64,000 nucleotides of DNA, from the NCBI GenBank assembly GCA_050084515.1, contig CM114274.1, forward strand, positions 9,238,001-9,302,000, in the 5' to 3' direction. Numbering within the stretch: the stretch's first letter is position 1; each line of letters opens with the position of its first letter. The notes beneath the pieces are model-generated. The model ran no database searches, was not told the origin of the DNA, and was given only the letters and a program-made list of their open reading frames with translations. A program made the translations under genes and the position numbers. Shown here in pieces: positions 48,201-59,812 of this stretch. Source of the stretch: Blasia pusilla. Its lineage: Eukaryota > Marchantiophyta > Marchantiopsida > Blasiales.

Positions 48201-50945
48201 TCGAAAACGCCCATGACCAGAGAGGCCAATTCCAAATCCCATGGTTATGCCATCCATAAGTGAAATGTAGGGCTTCTTGTACGTGGATATCTCACATACC
48301 AAGCTGTATTCTGCCTTAAACACCTGCAACATGAGTTTCAACTTAGGAGGTCTTGATGTTGGGCAAGGGCCAAGAAGAAAAGTTGAAAGTCAACCTCCAT
48401 CACCTAGATCTGTAACAAACAAATAGGGCAATGAAATAACATGGGATTCCACAAACAAAGTCTAAGACAGTCTGCAAATACATTTGGCTGAGAAATCCCT
48501 ACACAGCTTGATTTCGATCTCTTACTCCCAAATAACCAGTTTTAACCACTTGTTTCTGTTGATTGGGACAAGGAGACCACCTTCATGGCAAGATCGAACA
48601 TTCCCAGTTCTTTATCTCGACTGTGCATCTGTTTTATATCCCCACCTGCAACCCAGGAGATAGCTACTATCAACTCTAGGACCTCTCAGTTATGACAGCA
48701 TCTGCACATGCTCTCCTTTCCCATCCAGTTCAATATCCTGTGTCATGGCTACCACTTAGCTTCTCAGCTTAACTCTTTCAAAGGCAGTTCCACCAACTTG
48801 ACAAGTAACTAACATCAGGGACACTCATTTGAAAGGGTATTGTATGTATAGTGTAGGTGGATAATTGAGTGGAAGAACCACAATCAACATCACTGCAATG
48901 TAGCATCTTCTCACTCACTCACGGAAGGATGAACAATGCTCTTCAGAGAGTTAGCTCACACGCCTAGGCTAAGCCCCCAGCATAACAACGACCTGGTGTG
49001 GTAGTGTAGAAGACGTATCCTTTTGTAAAGCTGCAGCTACCCCCTTTATATCCATCCCTGCAATACAGAAGCACAAGTGCCTCCTCAACAAGAAAAGTAT
49101 CCAAACAGACGTACACACAGACTAGATCTTCTTAATTCATTGCACAATGGTGGACAAAGTATGCCCCTTTTAAGTCTTTTTCACACATGTATGCAATGGT
49201 ATGTACAATTCAAAGTATGCAAGACTCGTACTTGACTCTACCATGGACGAAATGGACAGAAGTGAGAGATCCACACCAGCACAGAAGGCACGAGAAGAGC
49301 TGCTCTGTATCATCACACTTTTGACTGCAGACTGGCTGGCCCATTCCTCCAAATGCTTTTTGTATATTATATCCATCTCTGCAGGGAGCAAGACAGGTGT
49401 CAATCAGTGTTGTTGTTCTGACAGAGGAGCATCCATTGACTAAATTGTATGGAACCTCCTTACTACTATAGATGCCAGACACTTTGAGGATTTGATTTGA
49501 AAGCCACCCCAACAGAGGTATCGCATGATCAAACTGAACACCTGGTTGTGTGTCTCCGATTACAACTTGAACTTAGATTTTGACAGAAAATCGCCACCTG
49601 ACATAAGATATTCCATTGTAAGTCCATCCCAAATGATCCCCTACATTTGTTCTATTTCAAGTTACTTTGTCAATTCATCAAGGTAAATACAAAATGGCAC
49701 TCCAAGACTCAAATAAAAGCATGCCACATGCAGCCAGGGGTGAACCCCCAAGAATTAGAATCTCCAGACGTAGAAACTGTAGCTGAAGAACTTGATTTAT
49801 CAACTACTGACACTCTGAAAGCTGTTAAAGAATTCTGTCTAACCTGACTAGAATTCCAAATTCAAGCATTGTACACATGGTTAACCTGTGACTAGTTAAT
49901 ATTTAGATTCCAAGGCACAAAATTCAGAGAATGATCACGATCATTGGCTCAAAGGTTAACGTTAGGTAACAATAGCCTTCAAGGAATGACTTGCAGTACT
50001 AGCACAACAGAAGACTCCAAGTTGTTGCAACTCCCGTTTAGTTGACATTTTCAGGTCATCTGCAAATGATTAAACTCGCGTCTGGTGAAGCAATGAACCA
50101 GAGTGGATGTCTAAGCTCATCATAAGCCTAAACCTAAAGTGGAATGATCCTAGTTAGGTGCTTCGCTTTTAAAGCACCTTTCAGTATCTTAATTCCATGA
50201 CAGAAGTCTCCTCTGGCCCAAAAACATTGAACGAGGTGTCCGGATCTGTTGTCCTATGCAGCTGCTGAGAAATTTTCGTCAGAAATTTTACCTCATTCAC
50301 CTTCAATTACAGAAAAGGAAAAAAAAAAAAAAAAAAAAAGTATTTGAACTTTTAGTTTGTTCCTAGGTCCTTTTCCCATTGCAAGCTGTCTTTTCCTTCA
50401 TAAACTTGGAACAAGTCTTTAAAAACACGAGATACCTTAAACATCTTTCACCAAGGGTGCAGATGACCTGCATGAGAGGAAAGCGCAACACTTAATTCTT
50501 TCTTTGATTGGGAATTATAATTGGTGCTGCTACGTGGACTCGCTCATACTCAGATGGAGGGAAGCATTAGCCCATTTCACAACAAAAGAGGAGGCGAAAG
50601 AACAGTCCATTCGATACTTTCGTCGAACAAATTTCTCAACTTCTCACAAAGGTCCAGTCCCGGATGGAACAGCGCTAAGAAATCAGATCAGGGTTTGTAG
50701 CAACTTCACACGGCAATGGACTCCGAACTGGTTATTAGCAGTCCTCCAGACCCTCAATTGAGAGCACAAACAATTGACAGCAGCAGAATTCGAGATCACC
50801 CACCAAGATTCATGGCATTGAGAGCTTTGGGGCGGTCCAGAGTCAGGACTGCAAGCCCGTTGCTCGCCACATTCGCTTGCACCCACTGCTGCTGTCCTCC
50901 TGTTGCTGCCACCTCAAGAGCCCGCGCTGCTCCAGCTGCTGCCAT
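45154..50945 (-). CDS. 3-hydroxyisobutyryl-CoA hydrolase-like protein, 10 exons
   Basis: An enoyl-CoA hydratase/isomerase-fold hydrolase; members release CoA from 3-hydroxyisobutyryl-CoA in valine breakdown or related acyl-CoAs, in mitochondria or peroxisomes. Exons on the minus strand with matching phases: 50945-50804, 49378-49277, 49057-48993, 48323-48189, 47888-47792, 47155-47026, 46742-46564, 46443-46316, 45427-45326, 45237-45154. Visible blocks: [14 protein letters not shown] in exon 1, SSSRAFCAG at residues 74-82 (oxyanion hole), [23 protein letters not shown] in exon 4, [13 protein letters not shown] in exon 5 with the family's acidic residues Glu 156 and Asp 164, [14 protein letters not shown] in exon 8, [11 protein letters not shown] in exon 9. 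It resembles the plant CHY1-related group thought to be mitochondrial. The start has an in-frame TGA eight codons upstream. Length 387 is close to the family. The last exon is uncertain (see findings). Confidence 0.85.
45708..45875 (+). mobile_element. 168-bp non-autonomous Helitron in intron 8 of the hydrolase gene
   Basis: It starts TCTATACTATTATATGAGG after an A and ends GTGCATCGCACGGGCGCGTTTCTGG before a T, read in two parts: stem GTGC-ATC-GCAC at 45,851-45,861 and terminus CTGG at 45,872-45,875. TC start, a short GC-rich stem 11 bases before a CTRR end, and insertion between A and T are the Helitron hallmarks. There are no inverted repeats or target duplication. It is one of the shortest I would accept as complete. 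Confidence 0.75.
50319..50339. repeat. A21 homopolymer in intron 1 of the hydrolase gene
   Basis: Twenty-one consecutive A on the plus strand (poly-T on the gene strand). No retrocopy coding block is attached to it. Confidence 0.9.
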
Positions 50946-51254
50946 TGTCAACGGTCTTGAGTCTCCTCAATGGCGACAAATCCACCACTCTCTTTTTCTC
51001 TATCTTTTTTCGATGAAGATTAGTGGGATGATTCCAGAAAGCCTCCACGCATACAGATGCAGCGAGGTCTAAGCGCTCAAGAACTTCACTAAAAGATAGC
51101 GCTGACTGCAGCTCGTTCCGGCTCTGCCGTACCTGACAACCCCAGATCCACAGCTCTCCATTCTCAATTCCGAATCAATGAAACATGCTTATCGGATGAA
51201 CTCGTAAGCTGTGCAACTACAACCATTCTGTTCAAGTCCCAAATCCCGGGAACC
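50946..51254 (-). promoter_or_regulatory. Upstream region of the hydrolase gene
   Basis: A moderately GC-rich stretch between the hydrolase start codon and the next minus-strand ORF. On the minus strand a frame is open from about 51,150 to 50,900, so some of it could be coding for the neighbour discussed in the next entry. No TATA box was convincing. Confidence 0.3.
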
Positions 51255-51719
51255 TCACTCGTACCTGGTAGCTGAGAACTCGAACCTACAGCGAGCACAT
51301 GTGACAAGACTAAAAGCAGGGAATTCCCGGATCATCCGCATAATTTTCCCGTCTGAGAGATGCGGAAACGGGAGGGCAGCTTTACTTAAACCCAAATAAA
51401 GCTGTACATCTTTTTGCACAGCAAGCCTTTTTGTGCTTGTTCGTGCCGCCATGAATTCTATACATACAGTTCTGCTCCAATTCATCTTACGTGCAAACGT
51501 ATCAAGCATTCTCTGCCTACTGCCAATGGAAAACGTCTGAATCTGAGAGCCGGACGAATTAGTCGACGCCGCACCTCGGACGTGGCTCCGCCGCATGCAG
51601 GAATTCTGGATACGCCTTACAACATCAAGCACGATCGGAACACAGACACACTCCAAGAATCCTGAAAGAGGGTAAAACGCTAAAGCCAATGCCGCTGCTC
51701 GGGCATGGTTCTGGTTCAT
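51255..51719 (-). CDS. Unassigned GC-rich ORF, possible exon of an unknown gene
   Basis: A 154-codon minus-strand frame. The region from VPIVLDVVRRIQ to FPAFSLVTCARCRFEFSA is composed like a real protein, with a C-x2-C pair near its end, and a good donor (CAG before GTACGA) falls at about 51,265, before the stop. The base composition matches the first exons of the two known genes. I cannot assign a family, and a start or promoter is not evident. Adjacent sequence (51,720-51,780) repeats part of it, which also fits a decayed duplicate. Confidence 0.3.
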   Translation of the reverse strand: MNQNHARAAALALAFYPLSGFLECVCVPIVLDVVRRIQNSCMRRSHVRGAASTNSSGSQIQTFSIGSRQRMLDTFARKMNWSRTVCIEFMAARTSTKRLAVQKDVQLYLGLSKAALPFPHLSDGKIMRMIREFPAFSLVTCARCRFEFSATRYE

Positions 51720-51775
51720 TCAGGATATGTCTAAGCGGCTTACAGCATCAAGCACAATCGGAACGTATCTAGAAA
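51600..51775. repeat. Short diverged direct duplication
   Basis: CAACATCAAGCACGATCGGAAC at about 51,621-51,642 (shown in its shared core, CATCAAGCAC) recurs as CAGCATCAAGCACAATCGGAAC-like sequence at about 51,743-51,764. On the minus strand the first copy encodes VPIVLDVVRR. Confidence 0.6.
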
Positions 51776-52254
51776 CCAGCTAGCCTTTGAAGCACAAATC
51801 CGAGTCATTCAAATGAGAAATGAGAAAAGCACCTCTGTCCGTCTTCGGCTGCTCCGATCAGAACACACACGATCGTTGATTCAAACTCCCCTCCGCCTCC
51901 ACAACCTCGAGCTCCAGCATCCTCAAACTCGAGCTCTTCCGCTGCCCCTTCCTCGAGCTCTTCCTCTCGTCCTCTTCATCCGAAACTTCATTTGGCACCT
52001 CCACTCTCAAATTTCCAATGCTTCCTCTTCCTAAATCTCATTATTATTATTAAGCCCTTCGTCCCCCTTATGCATTTTAGCCTCTTCTCATTAATAAACA
52101 ATTAAATTAACATAATAGAACTTAATTCCAAACTCCACTAGCTTGTTTTATAGTTAGATGTTTTTCACCACTGGCACTATCTAGTGTGTATAATCCATAT
52201 CTATGTTTTAAACCTGTTTTTAAGGTGGCTTATGTGTATGACACCATGTTTTTC

Positions 52255-52800
52255 TAAGAGGTTAGTTCCATCTAGCCGAGATGGAGAAGCATGAAAGATG
52301 GGAGATTGGGGGAGGATTCTTCTTTCATCCGTGGACACCCGCTAGTGTAAATATTATTAGCACAAGGGCATGAGGAACAAACATCTATCTACTCCACACC
52401 TGTCCTTTTGGGTTGTTTGTGGTGTTCACACTTGTCCTCTCTAAAAGTTTAGTTCCACCTTCAAGATTGCCTCTATTTATGACACTTCTCCTCTCTAAAA
52501 GCTTAGTTCCATCTAACTAAGATGGAGAAGCGTCAAAGATGGGAGATATCGGGAGTATTTTGCTTCCACATGTGTCCAGCACGACCACCTGCCAGTATAA
52601 TATTATAAACAATACGGGTCTCGGGAACAAACATCTCTCTATTCGACCCTTGTCCTTTTGGGTTGTCCCTGGTCTTGACACGTGTCCCTTCTAATAGTTT
52701 AGTTTCATCTAACTAAACTATGTGAGAAGGATAAAGATGAGAAGGAAGGCTTCTTTCACATGTGTAGGGCACGGATACCAACTAGTGTGACTTCAAAGCA
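52255..52800. repeat. Three diverged tandem units of about 180-240 bp
   Basis: Each unit carries CTAAAAG-TTAGTTCCATCTA, then a GATGGAGAAGC and AAAGATGGGAGAT stretch, a CACATGTG- or CCGTGGACA-like block, GGAACAAACATCTCTCTA and TGTCCTTTTGGGTTGT. Anchors: TAGTTCCATCTA at about 52,263 and 52,504 with a diverged third at about 52,700; GGAACAAACATCT at about 52,371 and 52,624. The third unit is truncated. No coding content. Confidence 0.7.
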
Positions 52801-55800
52801 CAAAACCATCGACACACAATAAAAGGCTAGTGTCGCGGCCTTCATAACCAAACGAGCGCCAAGCGGAACATCATGATTCTAGCGGGCTCACGCTATGATG
52901 GTTTGCACGTTGGAGATATCTCTTGGAAAAGACGCAAGAGACACAAGAGATGAGACGCGAACAAGGTTGAGCGTGTCATGCGTTTATGGTCGTGACTAAG
53001 AAACCTGAACCAAACGTGAACCAAGACTTGAGAGGAGTCGAGTCTAGGAAGAGTGGTTGCTAAAGAGGTGAGAACGGGAGTTAGAACGTAACTAGCGTTT
53101 GGGATTTTTACTTTATTTTGGACCATAACTTTTAGTCCCTAGATGGGTTTGGGAAAAAAAAAGATAGTATTGGAAAGCTTATGCAAAGCCGGTTCCAACA
53201 TACCAAAGCTCTTAGAAAACACACTAGTAGAGGCTCAGAAACTGCCCAAAAATGACTGTATGGGTTGAGGGCCGAAAAGAGGGATCCGAACTTCTCTTCT
53301 CAGACCAGCAGTGTCTGAGAAGTGTGTTTGGGTGCAGATCATCAGCGATAGCATATCCTATTGAACGTACACTTCCGCAACACTAAAGATTGACATTCGA
53401 AAGGAGTAGACGCACGACACACTAATTTAATTTGAAAATACGAAATCAAAGTGCAATGCCATGTGGAAACAAAAATCCAAGTCAAAATTAGTGATTAAAA
53501 TTTACGTTTTATTTTTTTAATTTGTAGAGATTATCTAATTTTAATTTTTAACGTACTATAAGGTTTGTTTACATTAGTTGGCATCAAGAACTCGTTCATA
53601 GGATGTTAAAAAAATCCTTCCATCCTCATCTTCATTTCATTATTGGTGCTATCACCTATTTGTTAAAATTGGTTGTGTTTTCATATGCAGCATCTCCTAG
53701 CATTATTTGATTCCCGTTGCAAAAATTCTAAATTTTCATGTGATAACATTTCAAATTCACTCCTACTTTTGAGCCAGTTTTCAAGTTTTGTTTAGGTGTT
53801 CCATATCAAAAGGTATTTTCCACCTCATGGTCACTCTTGCTGAGTCCAAACCATTTTTCATCTAAGTGTGGTATCACAATCACTCTTATCATAATAAATC
53901 CATATGGGTCACATCAACAATTTCATTTACAGTCACACATAGATAGAAGTAGATTCGATATGTACTTTAATTAGCAAGTCCAACATTCTCTAAAACATAA
54001 GAGTTCCACATATTTAGACATCCATTTGTGTTTCTCTACATAAAATAAGTCTATAGTATTTTTTATGGAAAACATCTTCCCATGTGGAATTAGCCAATTG
54101 GGATTATACTTTCATGCATAATTTCTCACCTAAGGTGTATGTCGTGCATTTCCTCTCTTGAACATAAGCCTTTTATGTCATGGAAGCATGTGTTTAGCAT
54201 ATCACACTCTCGTTATTGATATGCATCCAAAACACACTAACATTGACCACGGTTTGGATCAACCTATCTTGCCTCTCCCGATTGTGGGTCTCAAGTCATC
54301 CCTCAAGCTCAATACATATAGATGGGATTAGAAATTGACCTAACCCTTCACTCCCCAACATAGGCAAGTCATTCAAGACTTGGGACATAATTCCTTTATA
54401 TTTTGGAGACCCCAAAATAAAGGATGGATCTCAAATGAATCTTTATCTAAAACTCAATATTTGAGCCTCAGATCAAGGTCTAAGTTTAGCATCCAAAACT
54501 TGACTTCTTAAACTTGATTTTGTCTCAAAATCCAAATGGTGCTCTTGGTTCAATCCTCACGGATTTCAAGGAGGGTTTTATGTTCCAAACTTCCTTGGAG
54601 ACCCCTTCCCCCCAACTAGCACCCCCTAGATTCAATTCTAAGGAAATTCACTTCTCCTTCATCCAAAGAATTCTCCTGCTCCCTAAGGCTCTTAATCCAA
54701 ACTATCATTCTCACAATTTTACGCTTATTTTAGTAGTTTTGCTAATGACTTTGTCTAGTTTTTTAGTGAGTTGGAATTGTCTTCTTATAAGCTTTCCAAT
54801 GCCATCTTATTCATCCCAAACTCATCTTGGATTAAGAATATATGACCTCAAATGGGAAAAGCCACCAATCGTTGAATTACATCCCAATCTATGTTCTAGC
54901 TCATAGAGTTTAACTATTGTGGGACTCGCTAACCTTTTGCGCCTATGATGAAATAATAATGAAAACATACAGGAGAAGAAAGAGCAAAGCACTTGAGGTC
55001 TTCTCAATTTCCACCCAACGTTTGGTCATGCTTTTGTGCATGATAATCCTCAACATTTAAGGCATCCATCATGGATCATATCTCGCTTCTACAATTCATA
55101 TCTCATGAGTGAGCTAGATTCTATGCACTTCCATCATAATGTTCATCTAGACTACTAGAATTATAATGCTCTACATTGGCAAGCGTTTAGTTACGAGGGT
55201 TATGATAGTGTTCATATTGACATGTATTTATCCACACACAATAGCACTAATGTGGACTTAAATCTCCCTCCCTCCAAGTTTCCTTGTGAATACATTCTTG
55301 GTTTTAGGAAGGATGTCACAAAATAAAAAAATTTAATAGTATATTTATGGAGGAATTAGCATGCCATATGCAAAAAAACATGTCATGTGATAATAGAAAA
55401 TGGATAAATATTCAAAATATATATAATATCTTTTATAAAATTATCTTCTAGATTTTATCGTCTACATATCTATATTTGTACATTGATGATTATTATTTTG
55501 GAAAAATGAGAAAAGATAACAATAGAATATTGAAAAAAAAATTCTTAAAAATAATGAAAAATATTTGAACTTATTTTTAATCATTTTCAATCTTCCATTG
55601 TGAGGGATTTCTAAAGAATGTTTTGAATCAAGCTTGGGATCAAAATGAGAGATTTTCTTTCCTTAATTGAGTTATGGGGAGTGCAAAAATAATGATAAAA
55701 AATTTATGTCTAAATTAGTAGGGGGGAGGTATATAATTTTTTTAGAAAAACAATTTATTCACGTATTTAAGCATAATTTTCCCTTTACTATTTATTCGTC

Positions 55801-55868
55801 AACTCTATCATGCCAACATATTTAAACTATTTGTGGATTATTTTCATTTCCATCCATATGGTAGAGTG
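52801..55868. other. Intergenic AT-rich stretch, nothing assigned
   Basis: Frames at 52,893-53,126 (minus) and 54,514-54,906 (plus, 130 codons) have no recognisable motif. No terminal repeats were found. Confidence 0.4.
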
Positions 55869-55893
55869 CATCGCACGGGCAAAAATTTACTGG
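55866..55893 (+). mobile_element. Helitron 3' terminus
   Basis: GTGCATCGCACGGGC (stem GTGC-ATC-GCAC at 55,866-55,876) is followed after an A/T-rich spacer by CTGG at 55,890-55,893 and then T. The stem is identical to that of the 168-bp Helitron at 45,708-45,875. I could not find the matching 5' end, so the element's length is unknown. Confidence 0.6.
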
Positions 55894-56465
55894 TAACTAA
55901 AGAAATCCATAATTAATTTCAAACACTAGTGATTTGACCTTTAAATGAAGAATAGGGTGAGGTTTATCATTTAAAGTGTCAACATCCACTTGAAAAAAAT
56001 TGGTATAATTTTACATTTTCATATATTATATCTTCCTTAAAAATTGTAAGCAAGATGAATATAGACCAAAACTCCATAAATCCCAATGTTGTCTTGAGCA
56101 CGTGCTATCATATTTTACAATGAAAAATGAGGTTGAGATTTTTCACTTTGAACAAAAAAAATCCACTTTGATTAAAACTTAAGAGAATTATGTATTTTAA
56201 TATATTATACCTTCCTAAAAATACCACCTCCAAGCCTCACTTTCTATCACATGTAAAGATTGGACCTCATAATAATCTTCCATAAGAGTTCCCTCCAAAT
56301 TATGGAACAAACCCTTCCATATCATGAAAGGGCGAATAAGAGAACTCAATAGAAAGCGGATGATGGAAAATCCATCCAGAATACAAAAAAAAAGGAACTC
56401 AAAGAGTGAAGAACGTGAAGGCCACAATCATCCCGAAAAAAGAAAAGGGGGCATTCCTCTATCCG
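55894..56465. other. AT-rich stretch, nothing assigned
   Basis: No gene or repeat recognised. Confidence 0.35.
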
Positions 56466-56988
56466 CTAAAACTCACCAATAGTAGAGACAATATCAACAG
56501 CACATAGAGAGACGTGACTACCACTAAGTAGGCCTCTAGCCTTGGCGTCTCCTACAACTTGAGCCCGCCACAAAGGCCCATTGGCTTGGGTGTATTGCAA
56601 AGCTATGGAGACCCGTTGCCTACAATAGATAATCGCAGTAGCTAATGACAATCCATTTCTTGACTCGAGATGATGGGTGCAATCCATACATAACGAGTCA
56701 AACCTCTCCCTCATAGCCCCATGCATCTCTATGGCTAGGAGGACGAATCGATATCCATTGTGAAAACGAATGTAGAGATAGGTCTTCTTTGCCGCCGCCA
56801 TCACTCCTTGTAGCAATCTCCCTTGTGCCACCATTTGGGCTTGCACAACCTCTTGCATAGGATCCGTCACTAAACGTCCGCCACAAAAATATCATCCTTT
56901 CGTGTAATATAAAGATCAACATTGGTAAGGGAACCTCGCATGGAGTAGTGCTCTCTCTCTCTCTCATGGAAGCCACTCTCACAAGCAA
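56466..56988 (-). pseudogene. Transposon-like ORF fragment
   Basis: Frames 56,870-56,466 (134 codons) and 56,988-56,698 overlap. The stretch FVLLAIEMHGAMRERFDSL...LSLATAIIYCRQRVSIALQ resembles the conserved region that follows the reverse transcriptase in some plant non-LTR elements, but I have only that pattern. No RT catalytic motif is present. It is isolated in AT-rich DNA. Confidence 0.3.
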
Positions 56989-56999
56989 TACTTAACATC

Positions 57000-57700
57000 A
57001 TGACAGGGTGGAACCGATCTATGGTTTGTATATATTGGACATCACATCATATGTAAAATCTTCAATGAAATCTTCCAAATTGATTAGGCATGTATGCATG
57101 TATGAGTTAAGTAATGAAGTACCAACAACATCTATAATTGCAATTTGCAAAGTGCAATATCAAAAGGGTGGCCCGGTAGACCATAATTTGAGTTGCACTA
57201 TTTATTTATTGAAGAATTCAAAGCAAGATCTCTTGTTGAAATCCCTGTAGGTCAAAAAACTTCCTTGAGTTGTCACCCATTTTCTTCTCTTACCTATTAA
57301 ACAAAATGCATGGTGTCTCACGAGAGCCCACGAGAACTCATCATACATAAATGCCAAGTTTGCTATCCCCTAAAATCCAAAATCAAAATCACCAAAACTA
57401 AAAAAATCAAATACAAAAAAATCCTTGTTAATCAACAAAAAAAGGCTTATATATATTAGGGGGGTATTTCTAGACCTTCCAAATATGATCATCTTTATCA
57501 CTAAACCATGGATGTAACATATAATAGGGTACGTACCCACTTCCAACCATCAAGAGGAAATGATTTTCCTAGTTTGCTTCTTTATTCAGTTTGAAAACAG
57601 TAAAAATGGGGAATAATTGCCCCATAGAAAAAAAATATAGGTTTCGTACAAATATTTTTTTCCCTACCCAAGTGGATTTTGTTCTCTTGGTACATCAAAT
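57000..57700. other. AT-rich stretch, nothing assigned
   Basis: One 80-codon frame at 57,008-57,250, no motif. Confidence 0.35.
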
Positions 57701-58229
57701 TTTTAATCCTATGATTAAATTCACAACAAGGATGTAAAAGACCTTATCGATATCAAAAATAAGAATGATCTTCAAAGGCTTCATGATATTATCTTTTTGA
57801 GAGATTATGCTATTCTCACACTTAGAAACAGAGATATTGATGACATAAGTGCGGAAGTTATGTCTCGATTTTCAAGAGAGGTAATAATTTGTACTCTTAA
57901 TATTCTTACTCTTCACAAAGATGGCTTCATTTTTGCTAAGTTATAAAATTTAGAATAATTTGTTGGAAAAATATATTATAACAAGTGTGTGCTATGTACA
58001 AGAGCATCTTTACTAATTTTAGTGTCGATTCGATTCCCAATGAGGGAATGAGTAATATCTATGCGATATAGTTCTTGGAATGCATGCTTATCTTCTGGAC
58101 TGCCTCCACATCGTTTGTGTTTGAAGATTAGTGCACCAATTATGCTTTTATGGAATATGAATGGTGCAAAATGACACACGATTAATCATTCGTGGATTCA
58201 TGCAACATATTGTTGATACTGGAATTTAT

Positions 58230-59025
58230 CACATCTTAGTAGCCGATAGGTAGAGATCTATCGTGGCGACGGCATAGAGAGCCAACGGATTGTTTCAATC
58301 CTGATATGTCGAATAAGGTTGGCGACAGGTCTGTTACGTCGAGAACGTCGTTCATGGAGATTTCCCTGTTTTGGTTTTAGTCCGTGAGGTGATCCTTTGA
58401 CCGAGTCAACGGTCACATGATAACCTATGCACAAAGATTAACGTTGATAGGCTATTTTTGGGGGAAGAGCCAAGGGTGTAAGAGAGGGAAAGATGGCTTT
58501 CTCAAGCCATCTTTATCATGTTGAGCCTTAGGAGTACCTCTCTTGCGTGTGTGTGGATGTGTAGGAACTAGGGTGCTTATGTCTGAATTCCCTCATAGCA
58601 TAGGGTGGATGTGGCTCAATATTCCGATGTAGATTTATGAGTGGAGTAGTAGGCCAAGTGAGCCCTTTTTACTACTCTAATTTTATATTAGAAAGATGTG
58701 AGGGGGCAGGGAATTCATTTTTTTAGGTAGGCAAGCGAGTTGCATCGATCGAGACCCCCTGAAGATGTTGGTTGGCATTTTCTTATCAATTTTTTGTTCG
58801 AAAGCGTTATCCGTTTTTCTCATATATCACTGGTGCAGATTGATGAGGGACAGTAGTAGAGCGCAATGTGGCGGTGAGTGAGTGTCGTTGGGGAATGGCA
58901 AGTGTAGAGAGAGAGAGAGAGAAAGAAAGAAAGAAAGGTTAGGTCATGCAGCCGTCGAGGGGCTGCCAAGTAAATTGCGACCCTCCAAGATGTAAATAGC
59001 GATGTGGGTTGTGTATGCGCATGAT
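58230..59025. other. Insertion of about 800 bp in the Helitron relic
   Basis: The bases on either side join to give the expected helicase protein order, so this is inserted DNA. It is more GC-rich than its surroundings, starts near TTAGTAGCCGATAGG, contains a GTCAACGGTCACATGATAACC-like block and a GA/GAAA microsatellite at 58,905-58,938, and has no long ORF. I see no terminal inverted repeats or clear target duplication. Confidence 0.6.
58905..58938. repeat. GA and GAAA microsatellite
   Basis: A run of GA units followed by GAAA units. Confidence 0.9.
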
Positions 59026-59422
59026 AAAATATTACGTTGGAGATCGAGTTTTCATTCCACGTATTCTATTGATTGCTTATGACTCATGGTTGCCTTTTGA
59101 TTCACGTAGATTCTAATTCCCTATCTGCTCGACTTTTGCTATGATTATTAACAAATCATAATGTCAAACTTTACGAAAGGTTGGAATATATTTACCCATG
59201 CATGTATTTTCTCACGGTCAATTATACATCATGTTATCTAGAGTAGGACAAAGGAATTCAATTCATATCATGAATGGTAGCGATACACACTGTAAGGTGC
59301 CCATGCCAAGCACACGTATGAAATATCAATAAGAAGACATTTATTTCATTGAAGTATTTCCTTATACACCACATTACGTGTGAAGTGTTCTTTTTCATTT
59401 GAAAGGGCACGACTTTCTATTG

Positions 59423-59812
59423 TTATATTAATTTCATTTTTTGTCCTACTCTTAACAATGCTACATATAATTGACCATGAAAAAATATTGATGTAGGTAT
59501 GTAAATTCCTATCTTTTTCAAGGTTTGACCTTGAGATTTTTTGATAGTCATGGCAAAAGCAAGACGAATATGACATCGAAATTTACGTAAATCAGAAGAT
59601 AAACCCAAGTCGGATGCAACCAATGGGATTTGTGGAATAAAGACTCGATCTCCAATGTTCTTTCCTGTCATAATTTCTGCATCAATAATATGTTGCATGA
59701 ATCCACGGATCACCAATCGAGTTCCATTGGCTTGTCCCTTTGAACCATTTAAGCTATAGGTGCACCAATTTTCAAGCTTTAAAAATGTGGTAGTAAACTT
59801 GACAGTAAGCAC
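59423..59812 (-). pseudogene. Helitron helicase C-terminus, motifs V and VI
   Basis: DAEIMTGKNIGDRVFIPQI and FAMTIKKSQGQTLKKIGIYI give the closing helicase motifs (SQGQT), then HGQLYVALLRV. The frame is open for 129 codons and is the best preserved block of this element. Confidence 0.87.

Larger units (their letters stand above)
57721..59290 (+). mobile_element. Helitron helicase C-terminal relic, plus strand, with an insertion
   Basis: The plus strand reads the last part of a Helitron PIF1-like helicase: LRDYAILTLRNRDIDDISAEVMSRF at about 57,800-57,875 (shown in its core, RDIDDISAEVMSRF), MQHIVDTGIYH at about 58,198-58,229, then after a gap VGDRVFIPRI at 59,034-59,065 and the GQ-type end near 59,250. 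Between 58,230 and about 59,025 lies unrelated DNA. The relic ends about 110 bp before the minus-strand Helitron begins its own C-terminus. Confidence 0.72.

Noticed and set aside
50319-50339. A21 tract as the tail of a processed retrocopy
   Set aside because: No coding or transcript-like sequence precedes it on either strand; more likely a simple homopolymer in an intron.
54514-54906. 130-codon plus-strand frame with a hydrophobic middle
   Set aside because: No family motif; the hydrophobic part matches the AT-rich composition of the stretch.
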